64,000 bases of DNA from the NCBI RefSeq assembly GCF_042651565.1, contig NZ_JBHSDF010000004.1. One strand, written 5' to 3'. Below are positions 34,931 to 43,223 of the stretch, piece by piece. The notes under the pieces are model-generated. The model saw only the letters and a program-made list of their open reading frames with translations, did no database searches and had not been told where the DNA came from. The stretch's first letter is position 1; each line of letters opens with the position of its first letter. Both the position numbers and the translations under genes were made by a program. Origin of the DNA: Salinispirillum marinum. GTDB taxonomy: Bacteria; Pseudomonadota; Gammaproteobacteria; Pseudomonadales; Natronospirillaceae.

Positions 34931-36145
34931 TTAGACTCTTTCCAATGTCGCACGCAAGCGTTTACCGACGAGTTCTGGCGTGGCGCGAGTTAACGATACG
35001 GAATCACAATTCTGAAATTGTCGGAACGCTGCAATGGCATCAACCAACGCAGAAAAAACCAAGTCTTCATCGAAACCGTGAGGCTCCAAATACAGCGACT
35101 TGATCTCCAACTGACGCGTTTTCCGATGCGCCTTGCAGTCCATCCGGCCAATAAATTCGTCGCGGAACAGCAATGGCAGGCAAAAATAGCCGTACTTGCG
35201 CTTATCTGCTGGCACATAACATTCGATCTGATAGTCGAACTGAAACAGTGCTTTCAGCCGCTCACGCTGAATAACGCTGTTGTCGAAAGGCGACAGAATC
35301 AACATACGGTTTTTTATGCGCGGCAGCGAGCGTTCGAGCGCATCGGGTTCGACTAAAAACACCTCACCACCGCCCACCCGTATTTGCGCCAAGGTTCGCT
35401 GCGCCAGCCGTTCATTTACCAAAGCATTCACCGCCTTGCGCAATCGGGTATCTCGGCGTAAATACGTTATGCCCTTGAGTGTCACCAAGCCATGACACTT
35501 CAACTGTTGGTTGACCATGTGTTCCGCGCACTCTTCCGCACTTGGCATTTGGGTATTAACCTGTGCTGGCAAAACGCGCTCGGTCAGATCATAGGTTTTT
35601 TGAAAGCCTTCACGGTCGCTGACCATGAGGTCACCTTCCATATACAACTGCTCTAGTGCCTTTTTGGCCGGTTTCCAATCCCACCAACCGGCGGCCGGTT
35701 TCTTGGTGTGCGCGTCTAAATCTCTCGAACGTATCGGGCCGTCCGAACGAATGCGTGCCAGCAATTCATTCATCTGTTTCCTATCGCTGTTTTTAAACCA
35801 ATGGGTTTGGCCGCTTTTAATGGCATGCTTATAAGGTAAAGTAAACCGAAAATCGTCCATGGGCAAAAACGCGGCCGCATGAGACCAATACTCAAAAACA
35901 TCTCTGTTGCGCAACAGTTTGTGCGTCATCGCCGACTCGAACCCGAGCACACGAGAGTGCAAAACATGGTTATGTGCCCGCTCCACCACGGAAATGGTAT
36001 CGATCTGCACATAGCCCAGATGATTGACCGCCTTACGCGCCCCCGCCAAACCACGGCCAAAGGGCTGAGGTTGCAGTAACCCTTGTGCAGCTAAAGCAAG
36101 GCGGCGCAAACGCGCCAGTTCGCGCGGGGTTTTTATATCAATCAT
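34931..36145 (-). CDS. AlkZ/YcaQ-like DNA glycosylase (winged-helix)
   Basis: 404 residues of the HTH_42/AlkZ family, which unhooks interstrand crosslinks and removes alkylated bases. The catalytic QxD/QxQ motif appears as GYVQIDTISVVERAH around residue 47, and the characteristic RxHxxx 'VERAHNHVLHSRV' follows. The C-terminal 'LLILSPFDNSVIQRERLKALFQFDY' region is well conserved. It is a single gene, tail to tail with tRNA-Leu. Confidence 0.82.
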   Translation of the reverse strand: MIDIKTPRELARLRRLALAAQGLLQPQPFGRGLAGARKAVNHLGYVQIDTISVVERAHNHVLHSRVLGFESAMTHKLLRNRDVFEYWSHAAAFLPMDDFRFTLPYKHAIKSGQTHWFKNSDRKQMNELLARIRSDGPIRSRDLDAHTKKPAAGWWDWKPAKKALEQLYMEGDLMVSDREGFQKTYDLTERVLPAQVNTQMPSAEECAEHMVNQQLKCHGLVTLKGITYLRRDTRLRKAVNALVNERLAQRTLAQIRVGGGEVFLVEPDALERSLPRIKNRMLILSPFDNSVIQRERLKALFQFDYQIECYVPADKRKYGYFCLPLLFRDEFIGRMDCKAHRKTRQLEIKSLYLEPHGFDEDLVFSALVDAIAAFRQFQNCDSVSLTRATPELVGKRLRATLERV

Positions 36146-36164
36146 GGTTACCCAATGGTGTCTT

Positions 36165-36401
36165 TTATGGCTGTCGAGTCAATCGGCTCAACTCGTGAAT
36201 CAGCGCTTCATAACTCATTTCAGGTTCTTTGGCACGCTCTGCCACTTCTGCTAAATCTTGCTTATCATCAGAGATTAACAAGCGAACGGCTTCATCGATG
36301 ATTTCAGACGCCGAGCGGCCTGACGAAGCAGCTTTCATCTTCAATGCCTGATGAATCGTTGGGGCAAAATAAACGACCGATTTTTTGGATAATGAACTCA
36401 T
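36165..36401 (-). CDS. Orphan ribbon-helix-helix antitoxin-like protein
   Basis: 78 residues from ATG 36401, set by AGGAG eight bases upstream. The N-terminal strand KSVVYFAPTIHQALKMKAA followed by two helices (SGRSASEIIDEAVRLLISD) is the RHH/CopG fold with a C-terminal tail that normally binds a RelE/ParE toxin. No toxin frame is present downstream (only 20 bp to the AlkZ gene) or upstream, so it stands alone. Confidence 0.65.
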   Translation of the reverse strand: MSSLSKKSVVYFAPTIHQALKMKAASSGRSASEIIDEAVRLLISDDKQDLAEVAERAKEPEMSYEALIHELSRLTRQP

Positions 36402-36520
36402 CCCCATACTCCTGTGAACTATGCACAACATTATGGCACCATAACGCTAAAGCACCAGCTAGGGTTGTTTAGCGACGATACGGCAGGCTATCGACTGAGG
36501 TGGCATAGTGAATTTGGCCG

Positions 36521-36667
36521 CTACAAGGCATTATTCATGCTAGAAGACGGAAAGGGCTTTACGGAACCACATGTTAGCTCCGCCAGAATTTTTGCACAGT
36601 GCTCAGGATTTTCTGCGGTTATCGATAAGTGCACAATCTTCTTGGAAATTCCTTTTAAATCTTTGCC
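36521..36667 (-). pseudogene. Fragment of a VOC/glyoxalase-like protein
   Basis: On the minus strand the frame from 36667 reads KDLKGISKKIVHLSITAENP..., followed by EHCAKILAELTCGSVKPFP, and ends at TAG 36521-36523. The pattern HLSI.A..P......L.EL..G...PFP is the N-terminus of a VOC-like family. The start appears frameshifted (ATGGCAAAGATTTAA just upstream) and the remaining two thirds are missing. The rest of 36402-36520 shows nothing else. Confidence 0.55.
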
Positions 36668-36675
36668 ATTTACTA

Positions 36676-37386
36676 TTAGCCGATCGGTAGGTCCAGTTTA
36701 AAATTCCTAACGACTTTCGGATCAAGACAACTTCTCAAGAAAGCGTTCATCGGCACCATATCGTTTGAGGCATAAAAATCCAGCATCAACGTATTGAATT
36801 CTTGCTGGCGTTTGGCGGGTACGTTAATAATGGGAAAGCCCGCTGCGAGTAAAATTCCGTTCATCATAAAGCGGCCCATTCGCTTGTTAACGTCCCAGAA
36901 GAACTGGGCGCGAGCCATTTGGAGGAATGCCGTAATCGCCTGATCATAGGTGTCGGGTTCGCGCTCAACCATCTGTTGAATCTCTACCCAGCGATCATCC
37001 AACTCATTCGGAGCCGGCGGTTCATAATCTGCACCTACAATAGACACATAGCCAGATCGGAAATTGCCCCACTCTAGTGCCTCCTCTTTACCGGCGATAC
37101 CATACAGTAGAAGCGCGGTGTCTTTATCAAACCTGAACGGCCCTTTGCCAACCAAGTCAAAAAGACGCTCCCACGCCTTGGCTTGGTTCAGTGCCATGTT
37201 TTGGTCGCTGATTTTATGGCCGCCCACGGTAATGCCGTCGAGGATGGTTTGAACCTCTGGCAACGTCATCGCCACACCTTCAAGGTTCACGGCATCATAG
37301 ACCAGTGCTGGCACATCTCTTTTAGCCAACTGTAGCGCTAAAGGGACGTTGGGCTTCATCGCCCACATGTAATCTTGAGGCACCAT
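36676..37386 (-). CDS. Fic/DOC-family protein with a variant core motif
   Basis: 236 residues. Fic proteins normally transfer AMP with HPFxDGNGRxxR; here the equivalent is QFFWDVNKRMGR, with Gln for His and Val-x-Lys for Gly-x-Gly. Some Fic proteins with a QFFxDGNKR form are known to me, so Gln may be subfamily-specific, but the Val is additional. An upstream VNLEGV resembles the inhibitory [S/T]xxxE[G/N] motif without its Ser/Thr. Activity is doubtful. Confidence 0.7.
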   Translation of the reverse strand: MVPQDYMWAMKPNVPLALQLAKRDVPALVYDAVNLEGVAMTLPEVQTILDGITVGGHKISDQNMALNQAKAWERLFDLVGKGPFRFDKDTALLLYGIAGKEEALEWGNFRSGYVSIVGADYEPPAPNELDDRWVEIQQMVEREPDTYDQAITAFLQMARAQFFWDVNKRMGRFMMNGILLAAGFPIINVPAKRQQEFNTLMLDFYASNDMVPMNAFLRSCLDPKVVRNFKLDLPIG

Positions 37387-37414
37387 TGCTACTCTGATCT
37401 CACGATGTTAGACA

Positions 37415-37633
37415 TTATTTTCTAAAAAACAGGTATAAGCCGACCACAAAGCTGGCCGCGCCTGCAATGTAGTACGTCATCACTCTATCGGTCTCTGAGC
37501 CAGTGACGACCTGTGTTAATTGCGAGCCAACTGAGCCCGACAACTGGTATCCCCAGATAGCCAGACCTGCACCAACAACGAGGAAAGCAAGCCCAACAGC
37601 TCGCATCACTTTCTTTGAACTCTTAGCCATCAT
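37415..37633 (-). CDS. DUF3185-family small membrane protein
   Basis: 72 residues with two membrane helices (AVGLAFLVVGAGLAIWGY and YYIAGAASFVVGLYLFF) separated by a polar loop GSQLTQVVTGSETDR. The pattern fits DUF3185, a small inner-membrane family of unknown function. Confidence 0.7.
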   Translation of the reverse strand: MMAKSSKKVMRAVGLAFLVVGAGLAIWGYQLSGSVGSQLTQVVTGSETDRVMTYYIAGAASFVVGLYLFFRK

Positions 37634-37689
37634 TAACCCTCAAAAATTAGTCAAACACGCTTTCAACATAAGCACAAAGTTGCGCTCGG

Positions 37690-37992
37690 TCAAACACGCC
37701 GCACCGCAACCACCGTATAGGTATGCCAGTGCTTCATTCTGCCCAAGGCTGTCGAGCCTTGTTCATTGCGTTCATGGCAAATAGCTACCGCATCGGGGTT
37801 CATATCAAACCCTTGGACTAGATACCCTTGCTCTGCCATGTAGGCAATATCACTGCCCGTACCACAGCCGCAATCTACCGCTACATGCAAACCCGTCGTG
37901 TTCAGCTTGAGCGCCAACTCTGTTTTCGGCGCATGCTTTCGGCCTAGGGCTTTTCCATAATACTGCCGCCATATGTCTTTATTTGCGTCCAT
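37690..37992 (-). pseudogene. Class I SAM methyltransferase with an internal deletion
   Basis: Residues 1-75 contain the SAM-binding motif VDCGCGTGSDIAYMAEQG and the acidic strand end GFDMNPDAVAICHERN. The frame then jumps to a C-terminal GRMKHWHTYTVVAVRRV, which looks like the final strand of the same family. A full enzyme would be about 190 residues, so roughly 90 central codons are missing in frame. It is unlikely to bind its acceptor substrate. Confidence 0.6.
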
Positions 37993-38042
37993 ATTTCGTG
38001 AACTACCTCAATTACCCATATTTTAGTTTTGCACAAACGACG

Positions 38043-38099
38043 CTATCTAACTAAAGGAGCTATCTAACAAAAGGAGCTATCTAACAAAAGGAGCTATCT
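38043..38099. repeat. 17-bp tandem repeat, 3.4 copies
   Basis: Units at 38043-38059, 38060-38076 and 38077-38093, plus CTATCT at 38094-38099, differ by one base (CTATCTAAC[T/A]AAAGGAG). The repeat includes the stop codon of the serine hydrolase gene, and one unit encodes its last residues. Confidence 0.85.
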
Positions 38100-39168
38100 C
38101 TCGAACGAGACGCCACGCCGTGCCTTCTGCCAAGCCGATCCGCCCATCGTTTGCGGTGATGGCGATGGCGACATTCACCTCTGGAAACAACACCAACAGG
38201 GTATACCAGCGGCGGTTCGAGCCATTGTGCCAAACAGCCGTTCCTAGCCCTACGTCAGACTCAGCGTTAATAACCCAGCCACCGGCATAACCGGATAAAT
38301 CGGGTGTATGCAGCACCTGATACTGCTCCGCAGAAGCCAGCACACCCTTGCCAAGTGCACCGTTCAAGTGCTCATGCGCATAGCGCGCTAAATCTGCCAG
38401 TGTCATATGCGACGTTCCCGCAGGCCCAATAATCGGCGTATTGTCAAAATCCGCACTCGCGGCTCGGGTGAAACCCAGAAACCGGTAGTGCCCTCTGGGT
38501 AGCCCGGATGGAGGGGCACCAAAACCCGCACTGTGCAATGCCAAAGGATCATAGACCTGAGTCTGAATCAATGACTCCCAAGGCTGATCCATTACTTGCT
38601 CTAACATATAACCCGCGATGGTATAGCCCACATTAGAATAGGCAAAAACCTCTCCGGGTGGTGTTTTCGGCGCATGTTGCAGCCGTTGCAATACCGCGGT
38701 TTCGCGCGCCCTGCGAATGTCGGCCAGTGTGTCGGGGTGCTTCGCATGGACCAACAGAGAAAAGTTCGCCGGCGCACCGGCAGTATGGTTCAGCAACTGC
38801 TTCAGGGTGACGTCACGCCAACCGGAGTGAAACTCTTGTTCAGCGGTTATGATGTCCGCCAAGGTCGTCTGCCAACTTAAATGCCCTTGGTCGACGAGGC
38901 GTGCCGCCAATGTGGCCGTTACCGATTTGGTTACCGAGCCTATATGCCAACGATCAGTCACGGCTAACAAGTCGCCAGTACCTATCTTGCGCTCACCAGC
39001 CACGGCAATAACCGCATCGTGGTCGCCAGAAACCACTGCTGCACCCAATCCCACCAACCCGGACTCATCCAGATGGCGTTGCAGAAGTTCAGACAATGCT
39101 TCGGATGACGGTGCCGCGTACGATTGAATACTTAACATAAACAACATACACCCATATAAAATTCGCAT
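38077..39168 (-). CDS. Serine beta-lactamase-like hydrolase (class C fold), exported
   Basis: 363 residues with a signal peptide (MRILYGCMLFMLSIQSYA). The Ser-x-x-Lys active site is SVTK in WHIGSVTKSVTATLA, the Tyr-x-Asn is YSNVGY and a late HNGSN replaces the KTG box, as in esterase EstB or D-aminopeptidase-type members. It may be a peptidase, esterase or penicillin-binding-type hydrolase; resistance is not implied. Its 3' end lies in the tandem repeat. Confidence 0.78.
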   Translation of the reverse strand: MRILYGCMLFMLSIQSYAAPSSEALSELLQRHLDESGLVGLGAAVVSGDHDAVIAVAGERKIGTGDLLAVTDRWHIGSVTKSVTATLAARLVDQGHLSWQTTLADIITAEQEFHSGWRDVTLKQLLNHTAGAPANFSLLVHAKHPDTLADIRRARETAVLQRLQHAPKTPPGEVFAYSNVGYTIAGYMLEQVMDQPWESLIQTQVYDPLALHSAGFGAPPSGLPRGHYRFLGFTRAASADFDNTPIIGPAGTSHMTLADLARYAHEHLNGALGKGVLASAEQYQVLHTPDLSGYAGGWVINAESDVGLGTAVWHNGSNRRWYTLLVLFPEVNVAIAITANDGRIGLAEGTAWRLVREIAPFVR

Positions 39169-39203
39169 GTTACCTCCTTGGATTTAGACGTCTTCATTCA
39201 CCT

Positions 39204-39806
39204 TCAGCGCGCTTGGTAGCGTGCCAAAAACAGCGCCACCGTTTGTTGCAGCACATAATCTTGTTGTTGGGCATCAGGGACTTCTAAGCCGTACAAACGA
39301 GGATAAAAAATAAGCGATTTAATCTGGCTGACGAACTGCTTAACAGCCAAATCAATATCGTCAATCGCAAGAACACCATGCGCCACCGCATGCCCTAAAA
39401 ACCGGCTCAAATAGGTCATGCACCCGAATTTGGCTGTATTAAACTGCTGCGCCAGTTCTGGCCGTTGCAGCATGTGCATAAACGCTACTCGAGCCAGCCG
39501 CAAAAAGTCTTCGGAATCCAGCAATAACGCTTCCTGTTGGGCAATGTCCAACAACTGCGCCTCGATAGGTTGCTCTGGATCAAACACGACCTCGGGCGTC
39601 TCGCTCAACGACGCCTGCATCTGAACCAGGATGGCATGAAATAACGCTTCTTTCGTTGAAAAATGGTTATACACCGTGCGCTTGGACACATTCGCCTTAT
39701 CAGCCACCTGATCCATACTGGTTTGTTCAAGCCCGTGCCGACAAAACAAGCGTTCTGCCGCACGCAAAATACTCATACGCTTTTGATCGGAAAGTTTCAT
39801 GATCAC
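39204..39806 (-). CDS. TetR-family repressor
   Basis: 200 residues. N-terminal HTH: 'AAERLFCRHGLEQTSMDQVADKANVSKRTVYNHFSTKEALF' is the TetR DNA-binding signature; the C-terminal ligand domain is helical. It is divergent from the metallo-hydrolase gene, with two matching dyads between them, so it probably represses both itself and its neighbour. Confidence 0.87.
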   Translation of the reverse strand: MIMKLSDQKRMSILRAAERLFCRHGLEQTSMDQVADKANVSKRTVYNHFSTKEALFHAILVQMQASLSETPEVVFDPEQPIEAQLLDIAQQEALLLDSEDFLRLARVAFMHMLQRPELAQQFNTAKFGCMTYLSRFLGHAVAHGVLAIDDIDLAVKQFVSQIKSLIFYPRLYGLEVPDAQQQDYVLQQTVALFLARYQAR

Positions 39807-39843
39807 CTCAAATACTTAGGCGCAGTATAAACTTTCCACTCAA

Positions 39844-39863
39844 AAAGTGCACTGAGCAGTTTA
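39844..39863. promoter_or_regulatory. Candidate TetR operator 1
   Basis: AAAGTGCACTGAGCAGTTTA; its reverse complement, starting TAAACTGCTC, matches the stronger dyad at 39882-39902 in the TAAACTGC half-site and the GTG that follows. It lies close to the tetR start. Confidence 0.5.
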
Positions 39864-39881
39864 CTTTTCAAATCCAATATG

Positions 39882-39902
39882 TAAACTGCACGGTGTAGTT
39901 TA
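39882..39902. promoter_or_regulatory. Candidate TetR operator 2
   Basis: TAAACTGCAC-G-GTGTAGTTTA is an inverted repeat with one mismatched pair, 17 bp before the metallo-hydrolase ATG. Together with 39844-39863 it gives two sites in the 112-bp divergent region. Confidence 0.7.
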
Positions 39903-39918
39903 TTTTTGGTTTGGCATT

Positions 39919-41028
39919 ATGAAGACAGCAACCCTTGTATTGCTTGGGGTATTTCTGCTTCTGGGAGGATTTATGGTTCGTCATCAAGCTGCTGTACAAG
40001 ACACGTCATTCAACGAAGCAGGTGATCACTTTTATGATGGGCGATTCCATAACGAAGACGCCGTACCACCTAACACTCTGGCAGCGTTCTTTGGCGTAAT
40101 GAAACGCTACATAACCGAACGCAAAGTCGATGCTTTCCCCAGTGAGCCGTTACCCATCAACACCTTAAACCAAGCGCAATTGTTGCAACTACCTGACGAT
40201 GCCTTATTTGTTATTCGACTGGGGCATTCCTCAATATTGTTAAAGGTATATGGAGAATTCTGGCTGATAGACCCCGTTTTTTCAGAGCGTGCTTCGCCCT
40301 TCTCTTTCTTGGGACCAAAACGGTTCCACCGCTCACCCATCGACCTCGCCGAACTACCGCCAATCGATAAGGTTTTGATTTCACATAATCATTACGACCA
40401 CCTCGATAAAACAACCATTCGCTGGTTAAGCAGCCGTGTCAAAGAATTTTTAGTACCCCTAGGAGTAGAACAGGATTTTGTACGCTGGGGTGTAAGTCGG
40501 CAGCAGATCCAGTCGTTCGACTGGTGGCAAGAATTGCCAATAAAACAAGGACTTATAGCGTTCACTCCAGCACGACACTTTTCCGGGCGAGGTTTATCCG
40601 ATGGCAACCGCAGCCTCTGGGGCGGCTGGGTAATCAAGACACCTCACGAAAGCTTGTACTTCAGTGGGGATTCCGGCTATTTCTCCGGCTTCAGTGAAAT
40701 TGGTCGCAAATATGGGCCGTTTGACCTCACGATGATTGAAACCGGTGCCTACGATCGAGACTGGCCCGCCATCCACATGACACCCGAGCAAAGCGTACAA
40801 GCGCATATTGACCTAAAAGGACAGCTCATGATGCCCGTTCACAACGGCACCTTCGACCTCGCCTTTCATGCCTGGTACGACCCTCTTGAGCGGGTGGCGC
40901 AAGCAGCCGACCAGCGAGGTGTAACGTTATTAACACCCATACCCGGCACCCCATTTAATGTGCGGCAACCGGTCGCCAGCGAACCTTGGTGGCAAGCGCT
41001 GATGCCACAAAAACCAGCACAGCCTTAA
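39919..41028 (+). CDS. Metallo-beta-lactamase-fold hydrolase (RomA/NAPE-PLD-like)
   Basis: 369 residues starting with a membrane or signal segment (TLVLLGVFLLLGGFMVRHQ). Metal ligands ISHNHYDHLD (HxHxDH), LYFSGDSGY (Asp) and HNGTFDLAFH (His) are present. The 'GHSSILLKVYGEFWLIDPVF' opening is typical of RomA/NAPE-phospholipase D-like outer or inner membrane enzymes. The divergent TetR suggests induction by a small molecule. The substrate is unknown. Confidence 0.78.
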   Translation: MKTATLVLLGVFLLLGGFMVRHQAAVQDTSFNEAGDHFYDGRFHNEDAVPPNTLAAFFGVMKRYITERKVDAFPSEPLPINTLNQAQLLQLPDDALFVIRLGHSSILLKVYGEFWLIDPVFSERASPFSFLGPKRFHRSPIDLAELPPIDKVLISHNHYDHLDKTTIRWLSSRVKEFLVPLGVEQDFVRWGVSRQQIQSFDWWQELPIKQGLIAFTPARHFSGRGLSDGNRSLWGGWVIKTPHESLYFSGDSGYFSGFSEIGRKYGPFDLTMIETGAYDRDWPAIHMTPEQSVQAHIDLKGQLMMPVHNGTFDLAFHAWYDPLERVAQAADQRGVTLLTPIPGTPFNVRQPVASEPWWQALMPQKPAQP

Positions 41029-41104
41029 AGGCACAAAGGATACTCTGAAACAAACATTGGCCAAACGCTGTAGAACAGCGAATTAAACCACCACCCGAGG
41101 GCAT

Positions 41105-41257
41105 GATGTTCGGGACGAAAATAGATTAATCGAGCGCCGCGCGCACCCCACCAGCCGGCGCACGCATCTGGTGTATTTAACGGACGCCGGGAGAGCGCTG
41201 GAAACCCCCGCGACGAACGAAGCGAATGCCATCACCTCATCGCGCTGCCCGGCTTGA
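41105..41257 (+). pseudogene. MarR-family C-terminal remnant
   Basis: The frame from 41105 reads ENRLIERRAHPTSRRTHLVYLTDAGRAL, which is the wing and following strand of a MarR repressor, ending at TGA 41255-41257 after unrelated residues. No HTH or start precedes it. The interval 41029-41371 otherwise holds only the next fragment. Confidence 0.6.
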
Positions 41258-41286
41258 GCCGTGATTTTGTTGATATAACCAATCAT
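41218..41286 (-). pseudogene. Antibiotic-biosynthesis-monooxygenase (YgiN-like) N-terminal remnant
   Basis: From ATG 41286 the minus strand reads MIGYINKITAQAGQRDEVMA, the start of a small ABM-domain protein, and then loses resemblance where the marR fragment begins. Two truncated genes meeting near 41215 suggest a deletion junction. Confidence 0.5.
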
Positions 41287-41371
41287 CCTAGCGTTTCCCA
41301 ACGAGTGCCAAACTTGTAATTATTCTTCGCCAGAGCAAGGGTTGCGCGCCAAGGGCAGATCAAGCACTCTA

Positions 41372-41686
41372 TTATAGCTCGGCGATATGCGTAAGGGTTT
41401 CTGGGTACTGCTTTACCAGCCTTAACAGAGTGACTGCCTGCCCATTTGGTGCACTACGCCCTTGCTCCCAGTTTTCGAGGGTACGGGAAGATGTATGGAG
41501 TAAACTCGCAAAAACACCACGAGACATATTGAACTGCTCACGGATATTCACGATTTCATCAGGTGAGATTGTAAGTTCACTGACATCATTTATTTGATGA
41601 GTTTTAAGGGTAAGCTTGCCCTCTGAATGCTCTTTAGCTTCAACAAGAGCTGAGCTTAATTCGGCAAATAAATCACGTTTGCTCAT
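41372..41686 (-). CDS. NadS-like HTH antitoxin
   Basis: 104 residues with a C-terminal XRE-type helix-turn-helix (FNMSRGVFASLLHTSSRTLENWEQGRSAP). It follows a RelE-type toxin gene and overlaps it by 14 bp, the HigBA/RelE-NadS order with the toxin first. It neutralises the toxin and probably represses the operon through the dyad at 42014. Confidence 0.8.
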   Translation of the reverse strand: MSKRDLFAELSSALVEAKEHSEGKLTLKTHQINDVSELTISPDEIVNIREQFNMSRGVFASLLHTSSRTLENWEQGRSAPNGQAVTLLRLVKQYPETLTHIAEL

Positions 41687-42005
41687 TGCGCCATGCCTCC
41701 ATAAAAGCCTTTAACTGTTTCGTTTGGTCTGCGGTTAAATCAGACATTTCATTCTTGCCGTAAATTGTCAGCAAGTAGAAGCGTCGCTTTTCATCGAGGA
41801 AGTAATAGATTACCCGAGAGCCACCACGCTTACCTTTGCCCTTACTGGCAACCCGAATCTTTCGCAAGCCACCTGTGCCTTGAATTACGTCACCATGCTT
41901 TGGGTTCGACATTAGCTCGATTTGGAACAGCCTGAACTCTTCTTCGCTGAAGTATTCATCACGGTATTTTGCAAAAATTGTCGATTCGACGAATAAACTT
42001 TTCAT
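41673..42005 (-). CDS. RelE/HigB-family toxin
   Basis: 110 residues from the second ATG (42005). The RelE-type strand pattern GTGGLRKIRVASKGKGKRGGSRVIYYFLDEKRRFYLLTIYGK has the basic patch expected of a ribosome-dependent mRNA interferase. Paired with the NadS-like antitoxin downstream. Start choice between 42011 and 42005 is open. Confidence 0.8.
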   Translation of the reverse strand: MKSLFVESTIFAKYRDEYFSEEEFRLFQIELMSNPKHGDVIQGTGGLRKIRVASKGKGKRGGSRVIYYFLDEKRRFYLLTIYGKNEMSDLTADQTKQLKAFMEAWRNEQT

Positions 42006-42013
42006 GCGCAAAG

Positions 42014-42032
42014 TGTACGCACCTAGCGTACA
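42014..42032. promoter_or_regulatory. Operator of the RelE/NadS module
   Basis: TGTACGC-ACCTA-GCGTACA is a perfect 7-bp inverted repeat starting 9 bp before the toxin ATG, in the place expected for autoregulation by the antitoxin. Confidence 0.65.
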
Positions 42033-42049
42033 GACATCAAGCCTGAACT

Positions 42050-43210
42050 TTATTCACTCTCCACCTGACGAAAACGACGGTACGCTAAATACCGCCACCC
42101 TTTTTCCAGCGGCCCCTGACCATACTTTTGCTGCCAAAAACTAGCGAACCACAGTTGCAAAACGGTTAACCCAACAACCAAACTCAGCAGCTCAGGTCGG
42201 CCGAGTTGCCCCCAATACTGAGGCACCAACCAAACAAAAATCAGATACGTCAAAACGCTCTGAGAAATGTACAACGTAAACGCCATCTTCCCGGCATTTT
42301 TCAGCAGACGAACCAACACATTGCCACTGGTAGCCGCCAGCACCAACAGAGAACAATACCCGATGGCCGACAACAAACCCGTCAGCATCATCAACAACAT
42401 CGTGGCGAAACCCACATCTGAACTGAAACCGACTTCAGCGCGCAACTGCTGCACCCACCAACCCAACGCTAAACCCAAAACTAAACTGGCTAAGCCCCAA
42501 GGTATGAAACGGCTCTGATGGAAGAAACCTTTCTTATAGAGCAGAATGCCAATCAGCATCAAACCTGTGTTATGCCAGAGGGCAGCCGCCGGGATGAACA
42601 ACAAGAATTGGCCAAAGTCAGCAGCTTGAGCCATCAAGCGGTCAGGATAACTTGTCCACGTCTGCTGCAATGCAGACAAGGCTTCAGGGCTCAACGGCAC
42701 CTCGGACATTACCATTGGCACGCCCTTAAAAAATACCGCCGCAACCAGTGAAAGCATCAACAACTGGCCTAATACCAAAAACAACAGCGCCAAGCCAAAC
42801 TGCTTTTTGTTGCTCATGCCCAACAGCCAAACCAACAAAAACCCACAGCATGCATAGAGCGTTAAAATGTCGCCAACGAAAAGCAAGAATCCATGCAACA
42901 GTCCGAACAACAACAGCCAGCGCAGCCTTGAAAACAGTCTGGCACGTGCCGGGAGGTCTTTTGCCAGAGCACTTTGATACTGAATGTACAGCCCCACACC
43001 AAACAACAGGCTGAACATAGACATGAACCGGCTCTCAAACACCAAACTCTGCAGGTGATACAACGGCACTTCTAAACCAGACAAGCCCTCACGCCAAAAC
43101 GGGCTGTAATAGGCCTCTATCGGCGTTGCCATCGCCATGATGTTCATGAAAAGTATGCCAAGAATGGCAACACCACGAATTAAATCCAAACTTTCTATGC
43201 GTTCAGCCAT
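42050..43210 (-). CDS. DUF418-family polytopic membrane protein
   Basis: 386 residues from ATG 43210 (MAERIESLDLIRGVAILGI), with AAGG six bases upstream. Ten or so hydrophobic segments; RIESLDLIRGVAILGILFMN is the conserved first helix of the DUF418/YeiB group. Function unknown. A longer frame to 43354 would overlap the toxin-antitoxin terminator and the antitoxin gene and is rejected. Confidence 0.78.
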   Translation of the reverse strand: MAERIESLDLIRGVAILGILFMNIMAMATPIEAYYSPFWREGLSGLEVPLYHLQSLVFESRFMSMFSLLFGVGLYIQYQSALAKDLPARARLFSRLRWLLLFGLLHGFLLFVGDILTLYACCGFLLVWLLGMSNKKQFGLALLFLVLGQLLMLSLVAAVFFKGVPMVMSEVPLSPEALSALQQTWTSYPDRLMAQAADFGQFLLFIPAAALWHNTGLMLIGILLYKKGFFHQSRFIPWGLASLVLGLALGWWVQQLRAEVGFSSDVGFATMLLMMLTGLLSAIGYCSLLVLAATSGNVLVRLLKNAGKMAFTLYISQSVLTYLIFVWLVPQYWGQLGRPELLSLVVGLTVLQLWFASFWQQKYGQGPLEKGWRYLAYRRFRQVESE

Positions 43211-43223
43211 TTTTGCCTTCCAT

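Noticed and set aside
36440..36480. CGCTAAA/TTTAGCG inverted repeat as an attC site
   Set aside because: The inner arms do not pair and the terminal boxes are missing.
36414..36701. A 95-codon plus-strand frame
   Set aside because: It lies antisense to the VOC fragment, has no RBS and no recognisable domain; the minus-strand reading is better.
41083..41301. A 72-codon minus-strand frame taken as one gene
   Set aside because: Only its first 20 or so residues after the second ATG resemble a protein family; the rest is antisense to the marR remnant.
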